A stretch of DNA of 60,983 nucleotides from Candidatus Omnitrophota bacterium (GTDB taxonomy: Bacteria; Omnitrophota; Gorgyraeia; Zapsychrales; Zapsychraceae): the NCBI GenBank assembly GCA_015233115.1, contig JADFYJ010000016.1:499-61481 (forward strand), given 5' to 3'. The notes under the pieces are model-generated. The model worked only from the letters and a program-made list of their open reading frames with translations, was not told the DNA's origin and did no database searches. Position numbers and translations under genes: made by a program. Shown in pieces: positions 1-8,056 of the stretch; the first letter of the stretch is position 1; the number at the start of each line of letters is the position of its first letter.

Positions 1-1
1 A

Positions 2-283
2 TGCCCGTGGATAGCGCAAGCACAGTATACTGGTGGTAATCATAGCGGTTCTGCTGATTCCACGGTTGGCTCCGGTATTTACGTTGGAGGTCCTGAGCAG
101 GGAAATTTTGCCAGCTCATCCAATAGCGGTATTTTAGCTAGCGGCGAAGCCGCATATTTAGTTTTTAAACTGAGTCCTTCTTCTGAAAAACACTCCACAG
201 CTTTTACCCGTCAGCCTATTGTTGAAATACGTGACTCAAGCGGGAACAATACTCGTTGTACCCCAAGCAAACTCTCCTTCTAA
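2..283 (+). CDS. Partial unidentified ORF at window edge
   Basis: An open reading frame enters from the left edge in frame 2 and runs about 93 codons to a TAA at 281-283. The translation looks protein-like: rich in Gly, Ser and Asn early on (for example GSGIYVGGPEQGNF), then a more mixed stretch (AAYLVFKLSPSSEKHS). It resembles the low-complexity surface of an exported beta-rich protein, but I recognise no family. It overlaps the 3' end of the convergent SUMF1-type gene by about 48 bases, which is unusual for two intact genes. It may be a genuine gene tail, a chance frame, or the product of an assembly join. Confidence is low. Confidence 0.3.
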   Translation, partial: CPWIAQAQYTGGNHSGSADSTVGSGIYVGGPEQGNFASSSNSGILASGEAAYLVFKLSPSSEKHSTAFTRQPIVEIRDSSGNNTRCTPSKLSF

Positions 284-1291
284 TGGATAAACTGGGCCGC
301 GCGCCATTTTTTCATATTCTAATTCTGTGATCGGACGTAAGGTCATCCAGTCTAAAAATGCAGCCAAATCTTGCCACGATAAATAACTTAAAGCACGGTT
401 AGGCCTATCTGATCCACACACTAAAGGCGAACCTGAGCATTGCACTGTATTCCGAAATTTAACCGAATCTGAACCCTTATGTTGATTATCTGTAATATCC
501 CGGTTAGCCCGTGCTGACGCGGCAAGAGAATTAACAAAACCAGTCCACTCTCCTTCATTAACTTCATATTTCATAACATAAAACGAGTTGTAACCTTTAG
601 GATATTCATCAGAAATATCAAAACTGGAACCGGTTGCGTTCTCTCCATCATTTCCACTTGAAACATAATAATATCCATTATTAGCCACACCTGTCACTGG
701 TATTAGTGAGGCGCTGGTAATGTACCATGGGTTTAAATCAGCTGATCCTTTTTTCAATGATCCCGTACTTAGTTTGTCGCCAGCATAAAAAGCACCTTGA
801 GGGATATAAACCATTTCTAATCCAAAAATATTAGCTTTGATCTCATCGCTGTCCGTAAACCCGCAGGCGCCATAATTGACAGTTACCTGAACACCGGTCG
901 AAGAAATTTTAGAAAAAGGGCCAAATTTGGCAGGACGGACAAAAACACCGAGCAGATCTTTAGGAACAACAATATCAATATTTGAAGAACTTCCGGTGGA
1001 TAATCCTATCGGAACTGCTCCAGTAACGGCGATAGGACATAATTTTTTCTCAGAGGAAAGATCACTCGATTTATTCAAACGGATGGTCAGCCAAGCGGCA
1101 TCGTGATTAATCTTGGTTTTCCAAGAATTTTCCCAAGAAATATCAAATTGCACAGATACAGTTTTATTGACTGGATTGCGGCTGCCTAATTTGACATTTG
1201 TAATAGTCAAATTATTAGCTAATACAGGTAACGAAGTAATTAGTAATATTACTAATGTAGTATATATAATTTTTACAATTTTATTATGCAT
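236..1291 (-). CDS. Exported SUMF1/formylglycine-generating-enzyme-like protein, probably truncated
   Basis: 351 residues. Residues 1-25 form a signal peptide (hydrophobic core ending near VLANN). Residues 28-150 are a beta-rich region of unknown function. From about 155 the SUMF1/FGE-sulfatase fold begins (GLEMVYIPQGAFYAGD), followed by FYVMKYEVNEGEW near 240 and LSWQDLAAFLDWM near 305. The SUMF1 core normally continues roughly 80-120 residues beyond the ELEYEKMARG motif, but here a TGA follows GTTSIVPA within about 20 residues. The C-terminal part with the usual Trp-Glu and Arg-Gly-Gly motifs is therefore missing. Members of this family lacking the copper-site cysteines often act as carbohydrate- or surface-associated proteins rather than true sulfatase activators. 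Its role here is unknown. It may be a broken gene or lie beside an assembly join. Confidence 0.7.
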   Translation of the reverse strand: MHNKIVKIIYTTLVILLITSLPVLANNLTITNVKLGSRNPVNKTVSVQFDISWENSWKTKINHDAAWLTIRLNKSSDLSSEKKLCPIAVTGAVPIGLSTGSSSNIDIVVPKDLLGVFVRPAKFGPFSKISSTGVQVTVNYGACGFTDSDEIKANIFGLEMVYIPQGAFYAGDKLSTGSLKKGSADLNPWYITSASLIPVTGVANNGYYYVSSGNDGENATGSSFDISDEYPKGYNSFYVMKYEVNEGEWTGFVNSLAASARANRDITDNQHKGSDSVKFRNTVQCSGSPLVCGSDRPNRALSYLSWQDLAAFLDWMTLRPITELEYEKMARGPVYPLEGEFAWGTTSIVPA

Positions 1292-1339
1292 TTTTTAATC
1301 AACCACCCTGCCGTGAACTTAAATGATTAAGTTGATAAT

Positions 1340-2089
1340 TTACGGATGCTGCTTCTCGAGCGGAGAATCAACCATGCTTCTTAATTGCAATTCCGCGTCA
1401 GTCACCTTGCCGTCAACGAAAGGCTTATCTTTCGAATTCGGGTTCAAATAAAGGTACATTTTATAGTGTTTCAAGGCAGTTTTATAATCATGCAAATATT
1501 CACCACTAACAAAAGCTAAATTATAATGCGCATCTGGATCATCCGGCATTAGCGTCACAGCTTGGTAATATTCACGCGCGGCAATTTCATATTCGCCCCG
1601 TTGAAAATAAATATTGCCCATGTTGTAATGCGCCCGTGCCGCATCCATGCCCAGCTTTTCATCTTTTTCAGCGTAAGCATCGATCTTATATAACAGATCT
1701 AAAGTTTTCTCTTCCCGGTCAACAATATTACCCGTTGATGGGGCGGGTACGTTAACAGCATCCGCAACTTTGATTGACGCGTCCATAGAGCCAAATTGGT
1801 TTTGTGATCCAGCTAATTTTTTTTCTAATTCTGTGACTTGACTGTTAAGTTTTTCAATTTCCTGTGAATATTGTCGATTAGCACTGCGTGTTTTACCCAC
1901 GGTATCAACCAAGTTATCCCGGTCATGTTTTAAAGTTTCTATTTCACTCTTCAATTTTTCCGCATCATCTCCGGTTGAAGCGCTTTCACTATGCGCTAAA
2001 CCTGTACCAATCAAAAACATGATACAAAACACAACTATGAACGCCGCCCCCGCCTTAATAGTTTGTTTATTATTTGATATCGTTATCAT
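1340..2089 (-). CDS. Exported coiled-coil/TPR protein
   Basis: 249 residues from the ATG at 2089, chosen because an AGAGAGGA ribosome-binding site lies just upstream. A longer frame from 2158 would run into the secretin gene. Residues 12-32 are a signal peptide or membrane anchor (IVVFCIMFLIGTGLA). Residues about 40-95 are a predicted coiled coil (EKLKSEIETLKHDRDNL). From about 150 there are two or three tetratricopeptide repeats (AHYNMGNIYFQRGEYEIAA, then DAHYNLAFVSGEY). TPR lipoproteins or periplasmic proteins commonly act as pilotins or assembly factors for secretins, and this gene directly follows the secretin gene on the same strand. A pilotin/assembly role is inference; the TPR and coiled-coil architecture is seen directly. 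Confidence 0.8.
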   Translation of the reverse strand: MITISNNKQTIKAGAAFIVVFCIMFLIGTGLAHSESASTGDDAEKLKSEIETLKHDRDNLVDTVGKTRSANRQYSQEIEKLNSQVTELEKKLAGSQNQFGSMDASIKVADAVNVPAPSTGNIVDREEKTLDLLYKIDAYAEKDEKLGMDAARAHYNMGNIYFQRGEYEIAAREYYQAVTLMPDDPDAHYNLAFVSGEYLHDYKTALKHYKMYLYLNPNSKDKPFVDGKVTDAELQLRSMVDSPLEKQHP

Positions 2090-2111
2090 CGCGCAATCCT
2101 CTCTGATTAAA

Positions 2112-3692
2112 TTAAATATCACTGCTATATGATTTAAACGGCTTGATACCACCCTCATATGCTTTGTAATCAGCCTCGCTTTTTATAATAGTTGGAGTAA
2201 TGAAAATGACGATTTCGGTTTGTGTAATGGTATCTGACGTGCGTCCAAACAATACTCCGAGCAAAGGAATATCTTTTAATACCGGCAATCCACTTTTGCT
2301 ATGATTTTTGTCATTCTTTTTTAACCCGCCTAATATAATAGTGTAGCCGTCTTTAACCATCACTGTCGTTTCCACCAAAGTTTTATTAACCTGAGGAATG
2401 CCCCCTGACTTGGTTTCCAAACGGGCAGAAACTGTAGAAATTTCTGGCTGGAGCCTCATAGTCACAAATCCATTATCGTTAATGACAGGTGTTACATTTA
2501 ATTTCAGACCAACATCCACGAAACGGACGTCCTCACTCGTGATTGCGTTATCCCCAGTGCCTGATGTTGTTGAAACAATATAAGGAACAGTATCACCAAT
2601 ATGGATCTTCGCTTCTTCATTGTTGGTAACTAATAGCTTGGGATTGGAAATAATTTTTGTGTCACTAACTTTTTCCAGTGCCCTAATATCTGCCTGAATT
2701 ACATCTTTGGAGAAATTCCCTACCATCATATCGCCAAATATATTCTTTAAATTATCAGCGCCACTCATGTTGGCTATATTCGCATAATTATTGTTCACCA
2801 CAAATTTATTTTTGCTGCCAAAATCTGTTTTCCAATCAATACCGACATCATATTGAGGATTAAAAGTAATCTGTAAAACACGGGCATCAACCAAAACTTC
2901 TTTAGTCGGCGTATCTAGTTTGGCAATAATTTGTTCAACTTCTTTAGCTCGTCCGGGTAATGCCCGAACAATGACCTGGTTAGATCTTTCATCAGCTGTT
3001 ACAGAACCTACAGCTTTAGCATCAATACGCGCTTTTAACTTTTCAGCCACTACATCCGCTTTCGCGTATTGGAGGGTATACACAAATGTTTCTAACGGCT
3101 TTTCAACATCTTCGATCGCTTTGATCATGCGTGCCAATGCTTCTTTGGTATCAATCATGACAACTGAACCAGTATCTTCATCGATAATGACTTTGCCCAC
3201 GTTGCTCTTCAGATTATCCAGTGCAGCTAACACATAACTTGGTTTTGAATATTGTAAACGAACAATTTTCACTTCAGCTTTATTCCCAAACCGTTCGCCA
3301 TACATGGATTCATATTCCGCATTAGGCATAATATGAACGATATTGCCTTCGACCTTATAGGCCAAATTGTTTGAAATCACAATAATATCCAAAGAATCTT
3401 TAATTTTGACGTTATTCAATAAAACCGTAGAACGGCCTTGAACAGTAGGACTGACAACAACATTGAATTCGCCTTTGAGCGCCAAAAATTTAATCACATC
3501 GACGACATTCATATCCCGAACGTCTAAGGTGATTTCACGATCCATGCGCTGGGCAATGGCTTCTTCGTCTTTGGTGATCACGATTTGTTTGTTCTCCGCT
3601 AAAATTTTAGCGGCAAAAACAAAACTGAAAACCAAAAGGTAAGCTAAAAAACAAGCACCAATTTTTTGGGTTTTATGGTTTAGGCGTATCAT
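2112..3692 (-). CDS. Secretin, outer-membrane channel of a type II secretion/type IV pilus-like system
   Basis: 526 residues. A signal peptide covers about 1-31. An N0/STN-like domain follows (ITLDVRDMNVVDVIKFLAL), then N1-type modules at about 135-275 (VKIVRLQYSKPSYVLAALDN and VYTLQYAKADVVAEKLKAR). The C-terminal secretin barrel runs from about 290, with the typical GLKLNVTPVINDNGFVTM, the ILGGL motif near 460 and the closing signature IPLLGVLFGRT...ETEIVIFITP-type end (here QTEIVIFITP). The protein forms the multimeric outer-membrane pore through which pilins or folded exoproteins pass. Its start overlaps the upstream GspC/PilP-like gene by 20 bases, indicating translational coupling. GspD versus PilQ cannot be decided: there are no AMIN domains (favouring GspD), but only a small set of partner genes is present. 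Confidence 0.93.
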   Translation of the reverse strand: MIRLNHKTQKIGACFLAYLLVFSFVFAAKILAENKQIVITKDEEAIAQRMDREITLDVRDMNVVDVIKFLALKGEFNVVVSPTVQGRSTVLLNNVKIKDSLDIIVISNNLAYKVEGNIVHIMPNAEYESMYGERFGNKAEVKIVRLQYSKPSYVLAALDNLKSNVGKVIIDEDTGSVVMIDTKEALARMIKAIEDVEKPLETFVYTLQYAKADVVAEKLKARIDAKAVGSVTADERSNQVIVRALPGRAKEVEQIIAKLDTPTKEVLVDARVLQITFNPQYDVGIDWKTDFGSKNKFVVNNNYANIANMSGADNLKNIFGDMMVGNFSKDVIQADIRALEKVSDTKIISNPKLLVTNNEEAKIHIGDTVPYIVSTTSGTGDNAITSEDVRFVDVGLKLNVTPVINDNGFVTMRLQPEISTVSARLETKSGGIPQVNKTLVETTVMVKDGYTIILGGLKKNDKNHSKSGLPVLKDIPLLGVLFGRTSDTITQTEIVIFITPTIIKSEADYKAYEGGIKPFKSYSSDI

Positions 3693-4296
3693 ATTTTATC
3701 ACGATCTCCTCATTTTGATAGCCGAGTTCGACGCTGTCGGCATAAATGGTTTTAACAAAAATATCACCTATTTTTTCCCCTTTCATCAGGAAATAGGTTT
3801 GATTCTTCTCGGTATCTTCAATCATAACTGAGGCAGAATCGACGGAATCTAACCAGGAAACCCCGACTAAACGAAGGCTTTTTGTGGCCCGGGCAATGTC
3901 TCTATTCGCGGAAACTTCCGCAGACCCCGTGGCGTGTGGTTTTTCATATGGATAAAAGAAATTACGCTTGTGAATATTCGATATATAAACGTCCAAATTT
4001 TTTGAATTATTTTTGGCAAGTAAGCCTGAAATTTTAGGAGCGGCAATTTTAGGTTCAGTAAAAGCAACGGCACGTTTTACCATTTCATTGCCCGCCCTGA
4101 ACTGGCCGAAAATAAGGGCGATGCCCAGCACAATTAACAAAACCAACAACCCATTAACACAACGGATCATAATCAAAAGGTTTTGTTTTTGTTTAACGTC
4201 TTGTTGGGCTTTAGATGAGACGGCTCCGGAACCTGAAGAGGTCTCGATCATCTTAAGCAACTTTTGTTCAGCTGTTTCGTTATTTTTCCCCGCCAT
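3673..4296 (-). CDS. GspC/PilP-like inner-membrane secretion component
   Basis: 207 residues. A cytoplasmic N-terminus (about 1-42) is followed by one transmembrane helix (LLVLLIVLGIALIFGQF, about 50-67) and a periplasmic part. The C-terminal block (about 140-205: LRLVGVSWLDSVDSASVMIE, then YFLMKGEKIGDIFVKTI and YADSVELGYQNEEIVI) has the pattern of the GspC homology region and PilP: a small beta-sandwich that links the inner-membrane platform to the secretin N-domains. The ATPase gene is upstream and the secretin gene overlaps its 3' end, which fits. I infer the family from topology and pattern, not from a strong signature motif. Functional assignment is moderate. Confidence 0.65.
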   Translation of the reverse strand: MAGKNNETAEQKLLKMIETSSGSGAVSSKAQQDVKQKQNLLIMIRCVNGLLVLLIVLGIALIFGQFRAGNEMVKRAVAFTEPKIAAPKISGLLAKNNSKNLDVYISNIHKRNFFYPYEKPHATGSAEVSANRDIARATKSLRLVGVSWLDSVDSASVMIEDTEKNQTYFLMKGEKIGDIFVKTIYADSVELGYQNEEIVIKYDTPKP

Positions 4297-4369
4297 ATGT
4301 TCTCATTCTAGTTTGTGTTATCACAACTTCAAGTTAAAAAATATTTTTTTTATAAAATATTTTACAATT

Positions 4370-5251
4370 TTACCGTCGGATATCAAACATAACATCCCGC
4401 TCTGAGATTTCCTGGACCAAATTACGGTCTACGCTTTTTTTATCTTTGATAACCACCTCTTTTAAAACCTTATGACACAACATATTGATCTTCCGCGGAT
4501 AACCTTTAGTTTGAACATAAATTTCACTTATAGCTTCATCACTAAACAACTGCTCGTATCCCCGATAGCCGGCCCGCTGCATTCTAAAATCAATCAACGC
4601 TTTCGTGTCCATGACATCTAACGGGTTCAATGTATATCGAAAACTGATACGGTCCATAAAATTGTCCATGCCAATAATTTTTGGATACAATTCAAGCTGA
4701 CCCATCAAAACAATCTGAATCAATTTATGGTCATTCGTTTCAAAATTTAGTAAAATCCTTAACGCCTCTAAGGTGGCCGGGTCTAATTTTTGAGCTTCAT
4801 CGACAATCAGCATGACTGTTTTATTTTCTTCAATAGTCTTGCGGATCAAAAACTGTTCGATCAGATCCCGGAGCTCGGTCACATCCAAATCCTTCAATTT
4901 GACTTTCGAAGATATTTCAATATTGAAATTTTGTATTAAAGTGACTAAGAACTGTTCCTCACTCGCAAAATACGGATTCAAAATCATGTGAAAGATCATG
5001 TCTCGACGTTGATTCAATTCGTGCAGCAACTTGCGGCACATCGTCGTTTTACCCGTCCCCACATCCCCCAAAATCACGCTTAAACCCCGCCTGAGCCTGA
5101 GCTCAATCAACAACATGGTCAATGCTTTATCGTGTTCTTGAGACGGATAAAAAAAATCAGGATCCGGACTGGTCGCGAACGGCTCCCGTTCGAAGCCTAA
5201 AAGCGAATAATAACCCACATGATATTTTTTTTCGATTGCAACTGTCATCAT
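4370..5251 (-). CDS. AAA ATPase of the ExeA/GspA type
   Basis: 293 residues. The N-terminus has the family hallmark FEREPFATSPDPDFFYPSQEH. The Walker A motif GDVGTGKTT lies near residue 62 and Walker B (VMLIVDEAQ) near 148, with sensor-like GYPRKINMLCHKVL in the C-terminal part. ExeA/GspA ATPases help insert or assemble the secretin across peptidoglycan. Canonical ExeA also carries a C-terminal membrane segment and peptidoglycan-binding domain, absent here, so this is the short cytoplasmic form common beside secretin genes. Two tandem ATG codons lie at 5251 and 5248 behind a GGGGGG ribosome-binding site. Both sit within a perfect hairpin described separately. Confidence 0.92.
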   Translation of the reverse strand: MMTVAIEKKYHVGYYSLLGFEREPFATSPDPDFFYPSQEHDKALTMLLIELRLRRGLSVILGDVGTGKTTMCRKLLHELNQRRDMIFHMILNPYFASEEQFLVTLIQNFNIEISSKVKLKDLDVTELRDLIEQFLIRKTIEENKTVMLIVDEAQKLDPATLEALRILLNFETNDHKLIQIVLMGQLELYPKIIGMDNFMDRISFRYTLNPLDVMDTKALIDFRMQRAGYRGYEQLFSDEAISEIYVQTKGYPRKINMLCHKVLKEVVIKDKKSVDRNLVQEISERDVMFDIRR

Positions 5252-5286
5252 ATCCCCCCGGATATGAAACTTTTTTAAGTTTCATA
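5248..5286 (-). promoter_or_regulatory. Two mutually exclusive leader hairpins over the ExeA-type gene start
   Basis: On the minus-strand transcript, hairpin 1 has perfect 10-bp arms TATGAAACTT/AAGTTTCATA (5277-5286 with 5263-5272) and an AAAA loop. Hairpin 2 has perfect 8-bp arms TCATATCC/GGATATGA (5260-5267 with 5248-5255) around a GGGG loop. It covers the GGGGGG ribosome-binding site and the start codon at 5251. The arms share 5263-5267, so only one hairpin can form at a time. Hairpin 1 would free the start site and hairpin 2 would sequester it. A weak promoter candidate (TTGTCT at 5308-5313, TATATT at 5287-5292, 15-bp spacer) lies directly upstream. The switch function is inference. Confidence 0.55.
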
Positions 5287-5337
5287 AATATATTCTACTT
5301 TTCAAAAAGACAACCGCAATATAATTCTAATTTATTA

Positions 5338-6312
5338 TTAATTTTTTTTAATAAAAAAATTAAAAATTCCCGACGCTAATCCAAAAAACCGGTAAAAAGT
5401 TCTCACCCCCATCACGCCAATGTAACTAATTCCATCTGCATTAAATCCATTGAACTTAAAACTGTAGTAAGCTTCCATGATCAATAAACTGACCAGGCAT
5501 AAAAGCTCGACGATAAAAATCCCCCAAGCCAACAACACAAAAGGCAAGCATAGGACTAACATCCCACAGACAAAAATTTCCGCAATATCTTTCAAAAAAG
5601 TATAATCATCACCCCGTGCCATATGTATATGCCGGCCGTAAAGTTTTGCTCTCCAAAATCCATGGCGGTATTGCTCATTTAAATATTTAAAAAATTTTGT
5701 CGGATGATAGTGGTCAACTAACGCCTCCCGGGAAAAATAAATTTTATATCCGGCTTTGCTCACTTTATAACTCAAATCATTATCTTCTCCACTGGCCCGT
5801 CGGTATGATTCATCAAAACCTCCGGCGTCTTCAAACGTTTTCCGGCGGATGGCAAAATTATAACTGCCGAACGCGCGGGGATAATCAGGCATTAAATGCT
5901 GGTGACGAAAAAGAATTTCTTTCCAAACACAACGCGCCAGACGGGATTCGGGATTCGCGATCCCGTAACTTCCAGCCACCACGCCGATATCCGAAGCTAA
6001 AAAATTTTTCATTAATAATTCGACCCAATGGTCTTGCGGCACACAATCCGAATCCGTGAAAATAAAGAATTCTCCCCGGGCGATCCTTGCGCCATGATTG
6101 CGCGCGGACGCAGGACCGGCATTTTCTTGACGGGCATAATGGACATTGGGAAAGGTCCGAATGATTTCAGCTGTTTGGTCTGTAGAGCCATCATCGACGA
6201 CAATGATTTCGAAACACGGGTATGATTGACGAATGATCGCTTCCAGGCAGGGCGCGATCGTCTGAGAACTATTATAGGCAGGCACAATAATACTGACCAA
6301 AGGTTGATTCAT
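5338..6312 (-). CDS. Family 2 glycosyltransferase with C-terminal membrane segments
   Basis: 324 residues from the ATG at 6312, which overlaps the TGA of the methyltransferase gene (TGATG), a coupled start. A longer frame from 6378 would lie inside that gene. The GT-A domain shows VSIIVPAYNSSQTI at the start, VVDDGSTDQTAEII near 36, FTDSDCVP (the DxD-like metal/nucleotide-sugar site) near 85, and GGFDESYRRASGEDNDLSYK near 170, the acceptor-site ED motif. Two hydrophobic stretches follow (about 238-285), so the enzyme is probably membrane-attached. It likely adds a sugar to a lipid-linked or surface glycan; the sugar cannot be read from sequence. It belongs to a compact surface-glycan gene group with the next three genes. 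Confidence 0.88.
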   Translation of the reverse strand: MNQPLVSIIVPAYNSSQTIAPCLEAIIRQSYPCFEIIVVDDGSTDQTAEIIRTFPNVHYARQENAGPASARNHGARIARGEFFIFTDSDCVPQDHWVELLMKNFLASDIGVVAGSYGIANPESRLARCVWKEILFRHQHLMPDYPRAFGSYNFAIRRKTFEDAGGFDESYRRASGEDNDLSYKVSKAGYKIYFSREALVDHYHPTKFFKYLNEQYRHGFWRAKLYGRHIHMARGDDYTFLKDIAEIFVCGMLVLCLPFVLLAWGIFIVELLCLVSLLIMEAYYSFKFNGFNADGISYIGVMGVRTFYRFFGLASGIFNFFIKKN

Positions 6313-6983
6313 CAGGGCCTCGCGATTACAAAAAGGAGCATTCCCCATTTTTTGCCGAATAATTTTTCCGGAGAGCACTTGATGGGCAATACATTAACAC
6401 CGCCGGAACGAATGACTTTTAATCCGTTGCGTTCATGCAAGGAATCCAGTTGCGACAATATAAATGGGGTCTCTTTTATTCCCGGCATATAAAACGGCCG
6501 GATAATCTGCCACGGCGACCATTGATTCGGCACAAACGTAACTATCACTCCGTCGGATTTTAAAACAGAACGGAGATTAGTCAAAATCCGGTTTTGCTCT
6601 TCGCCCGAAAAATGTTCCAAAAGGCCGTCAGAAAATATCACGTCGAATTTCCGATCTATCGAAGTGGAGAAATCCGGCGACAACAAATCTTTCTGCCACG
6701 CCTCCACCCGGCCTTGGGTCAAACGCTTAACAATTTCCAAGGCTTCCGACGAGTAATCCAGAGCCACAGTTTGCGCGCCCCGGTCGGCAAAATATTGAGA
6801 AAAAAATCCACTGCCGCATCCGGCATCCAAAACGGATTTACCCGGCTTTATAAAAGGGTCCAAAACTGTCATGATCCGTTGTTTGGAGCAGCTGATTTGA
6901 GTGAATCTTTTCGTCTGATCCAGACTCCAGAAATGATCCCAATCTTCTGCTTGCGGCCGGAGGTTCGTCATGTTATTTGCCAT
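6312..6983 (-). CDS. Class I SAM-dependent methyltransferase
   Basis: 223 residues. Motif I is VLDAGCGSGFFSQYF near 50, the acidic end of strand 2 is VALDYSSEA near 72, and motif IV-like DVIFSDGLLEHFSGEEQ lies near 115, all typical of methyltransferase family 11/25. The upstream N-terminal EDWDHFWSLDQTKRF is similar to methyltransferases encoded in glycan clusters. The start at 6983 overlaps the end of the DUF2304 gene, and its stop overlaps the next glycosyltransferase start, so all three are probably cotranslated. The substrate is unknown; a lipid-linked sugar or glycan intermediate is likely from context. Confidence 0.85.
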   Translation of the reverse strand: MANNMTNLRPQAEDWDHFWSLDQTKRFTQISCSKQRIMTVLDPFIKPGKSVLDAGCGSGFFSQYFADRGAQTVALDYSSEALEIVKRLTQGRVEAWQKDLLSPDFSTSIDRKFDVIFSDGLLEHFSGEEQNRILTNLRSVLKSDGVIVTFVPNQWSPWQIIRPFYMPGIKETPFILSQLDSLHERNGLKVIRSGGVNVLPIKCSPEKLFGKKWGMLLFVIARP

Positions 6984-7335
6984 CCTGCCCGCCGGGTTTT
7001 TGCTGTAAATCCTTCAACATTTTTTCAAGTATGCCAATTTTTTGCGCCATGATTTCATTACGCCGGTTTTGCTGACATAAAAATATGGTCATCATCAAAG
7101 ACAACAAAACTAAAACACCGAGGATGCAGAAGAACACGAAATTACTGGGGATTTCAAATCCCACCCAACGGGATACAGAAAAAATTGTTTTAGGAAACAT
7201 GGTCACCAAAACCGCGGCGAAACTGGCTATAAGCCAGCCAAACGCGTACTTAAAAGTCAATTTTTCCCGGCGGACAAGGTCGACCACAAATAAAAAAATC
7301 ACCACCGAAACCACCAAAGCAAATATCATCGGCAT
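6973..7335 (-). CDS. DUF2304 small membrane protein
   Basis: 120 residues with three hydrophobic helices (about 3-20, 31-50 and 66-85), a charged loop after the first (DLVRREKLTFKYAFGWLIAS) and a cytoplasmic coiled-coil-like tail (KIGILEKMLKDLQQK). The motif pattern after helix 1, with LTFKYAFGWL, is typical of DUF2304, a family almost always next to a DPM1-like glycosyltransferase. The start overlaps the stop of that glycosyltransferase gene by about 10 bases, which fits. It may act as a membrane partner of the transferase. No catalytic role is known. Confidence 0.82.
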   Translation of the reverse strand: MPMIFALVVSVVIFLFVVDLVRREKLTFKYAFGWLIASFAAVLVTMFPKTIFSVSRWVGFEIPSNFVFFCILGVLVLLSLMMTIFLCQQNRRNEIMAQKIGILEKMLKDLQQKPGGQDGK

Positions 7336-8054
7336 GACACCAGCTCCTTGGACGTGTGTTTGAATTTATCCAGTAAAATCGCGAAAGTGACTTTGATCAT
7401 ATAATACAGCGTCTTTATGTCGCGGATGGAACTTTTCCCGCCGGAGCGTTTCCGCATGATAACCGGCACTTCCCGGATGACGGCTTTGTATCGGCTGGCT
7501 ACGGCAATGGCTTCTGGTTCGGGAAAATCCTGCGGATAATATCGCGCGAATACATTAATTAATTTTTTATTAAACGCTCTAAATCCCGAGGTAGGATCAG
7601 TGATTTTATGGCCAGTTAACATGCTGATCAAACCCACAAAAAAATTGATCCCGATCCGGCGGGCAAAGGAAGATTGAAAACCTTTTTGAACGGATAAAAA
7701 CCGGCTGCCAATCGTCATATCCGCTTCACCGGTGATAACCGGAGCTAAAAGATCTTTAAGATAAGCGGCATCATGCTGATTATCCCCGTCGACCTGAATC
7801 ATAATATCAAAACCATTATCCCGGGCATACTTAAATCCCGTCTGCACAGCGCCGCCGATCCCCAAATTAAACGGCAGTCTGACCACTTCAGCGCCGGCCA
7901 AAGCTGCCTCTGCCGAGGTAAGATCAGCTGAGCCATCGTCGACGACCAAAACTGAAACAGCCTGGCCGCAATGAAAAACTTCAGCCACAGTTTTTTGGAT
8001 ATTTTCCGCTTCGTTAAAAGCCGGAATCACGACTAAAATTTTGTCCGCAGTCAT
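7326..8054 (-). CDS. Family 2 glycosyltransferase, DPM1/polyprenyl-phosphate type
   Basis: 242 residues. ILVVIPAFNEAENIQKTV opens a GT-A fold, followed by VLVVDDGSADLTSAEA, the QVDGDNQHDAAYL metal-site motif near 91 and MTIGSRFL near 117. The signature TDPTSGFRAFNKKLI near 155 is typical of dolichyl/polyprenyl-phosphate mannose or glucose synthases. It probably moves a hexose from a nucleotide sugar to polyprenyl phosphate at the inner face of the cytoplasmic membrane. No C-terminal membrane domain is present; the DUF2304 partner may supply it (inference). It follows the S41 protease gene by only 2 bases. Confidence 0.88.
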   Translation of the reverse strand: MTADKILVVIPAFNEAENIQKTVAEVFHCGQAVSVLVVDDGSADLTSAEAALAGAEVVRLPFNLGIGGAVQTGFKYARDNGFDIMIQVDGDNQHDAAYLKDLLAPVITGEADMTIGSRFLSVQKGFQSSFARRIGINFFVGLISMLTGHKITDPTSGFRAFNKKLINVFARYYPQDFPEPEAIAVASRYKAVIREVPVIMRKRSGGKSSIRDIKTLYYMIKVTFAILLDKFKHTSKELVSCR

Positions 8055-8056
8055 TT

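Noticed and set aside
2090-2158. Longer start of the TPR protein
   Set aside because: It would overlap the secretin end and lacks a ribosome-binding site; the ATG at 2089 has AGAGAGGA and begins the signal sequence.
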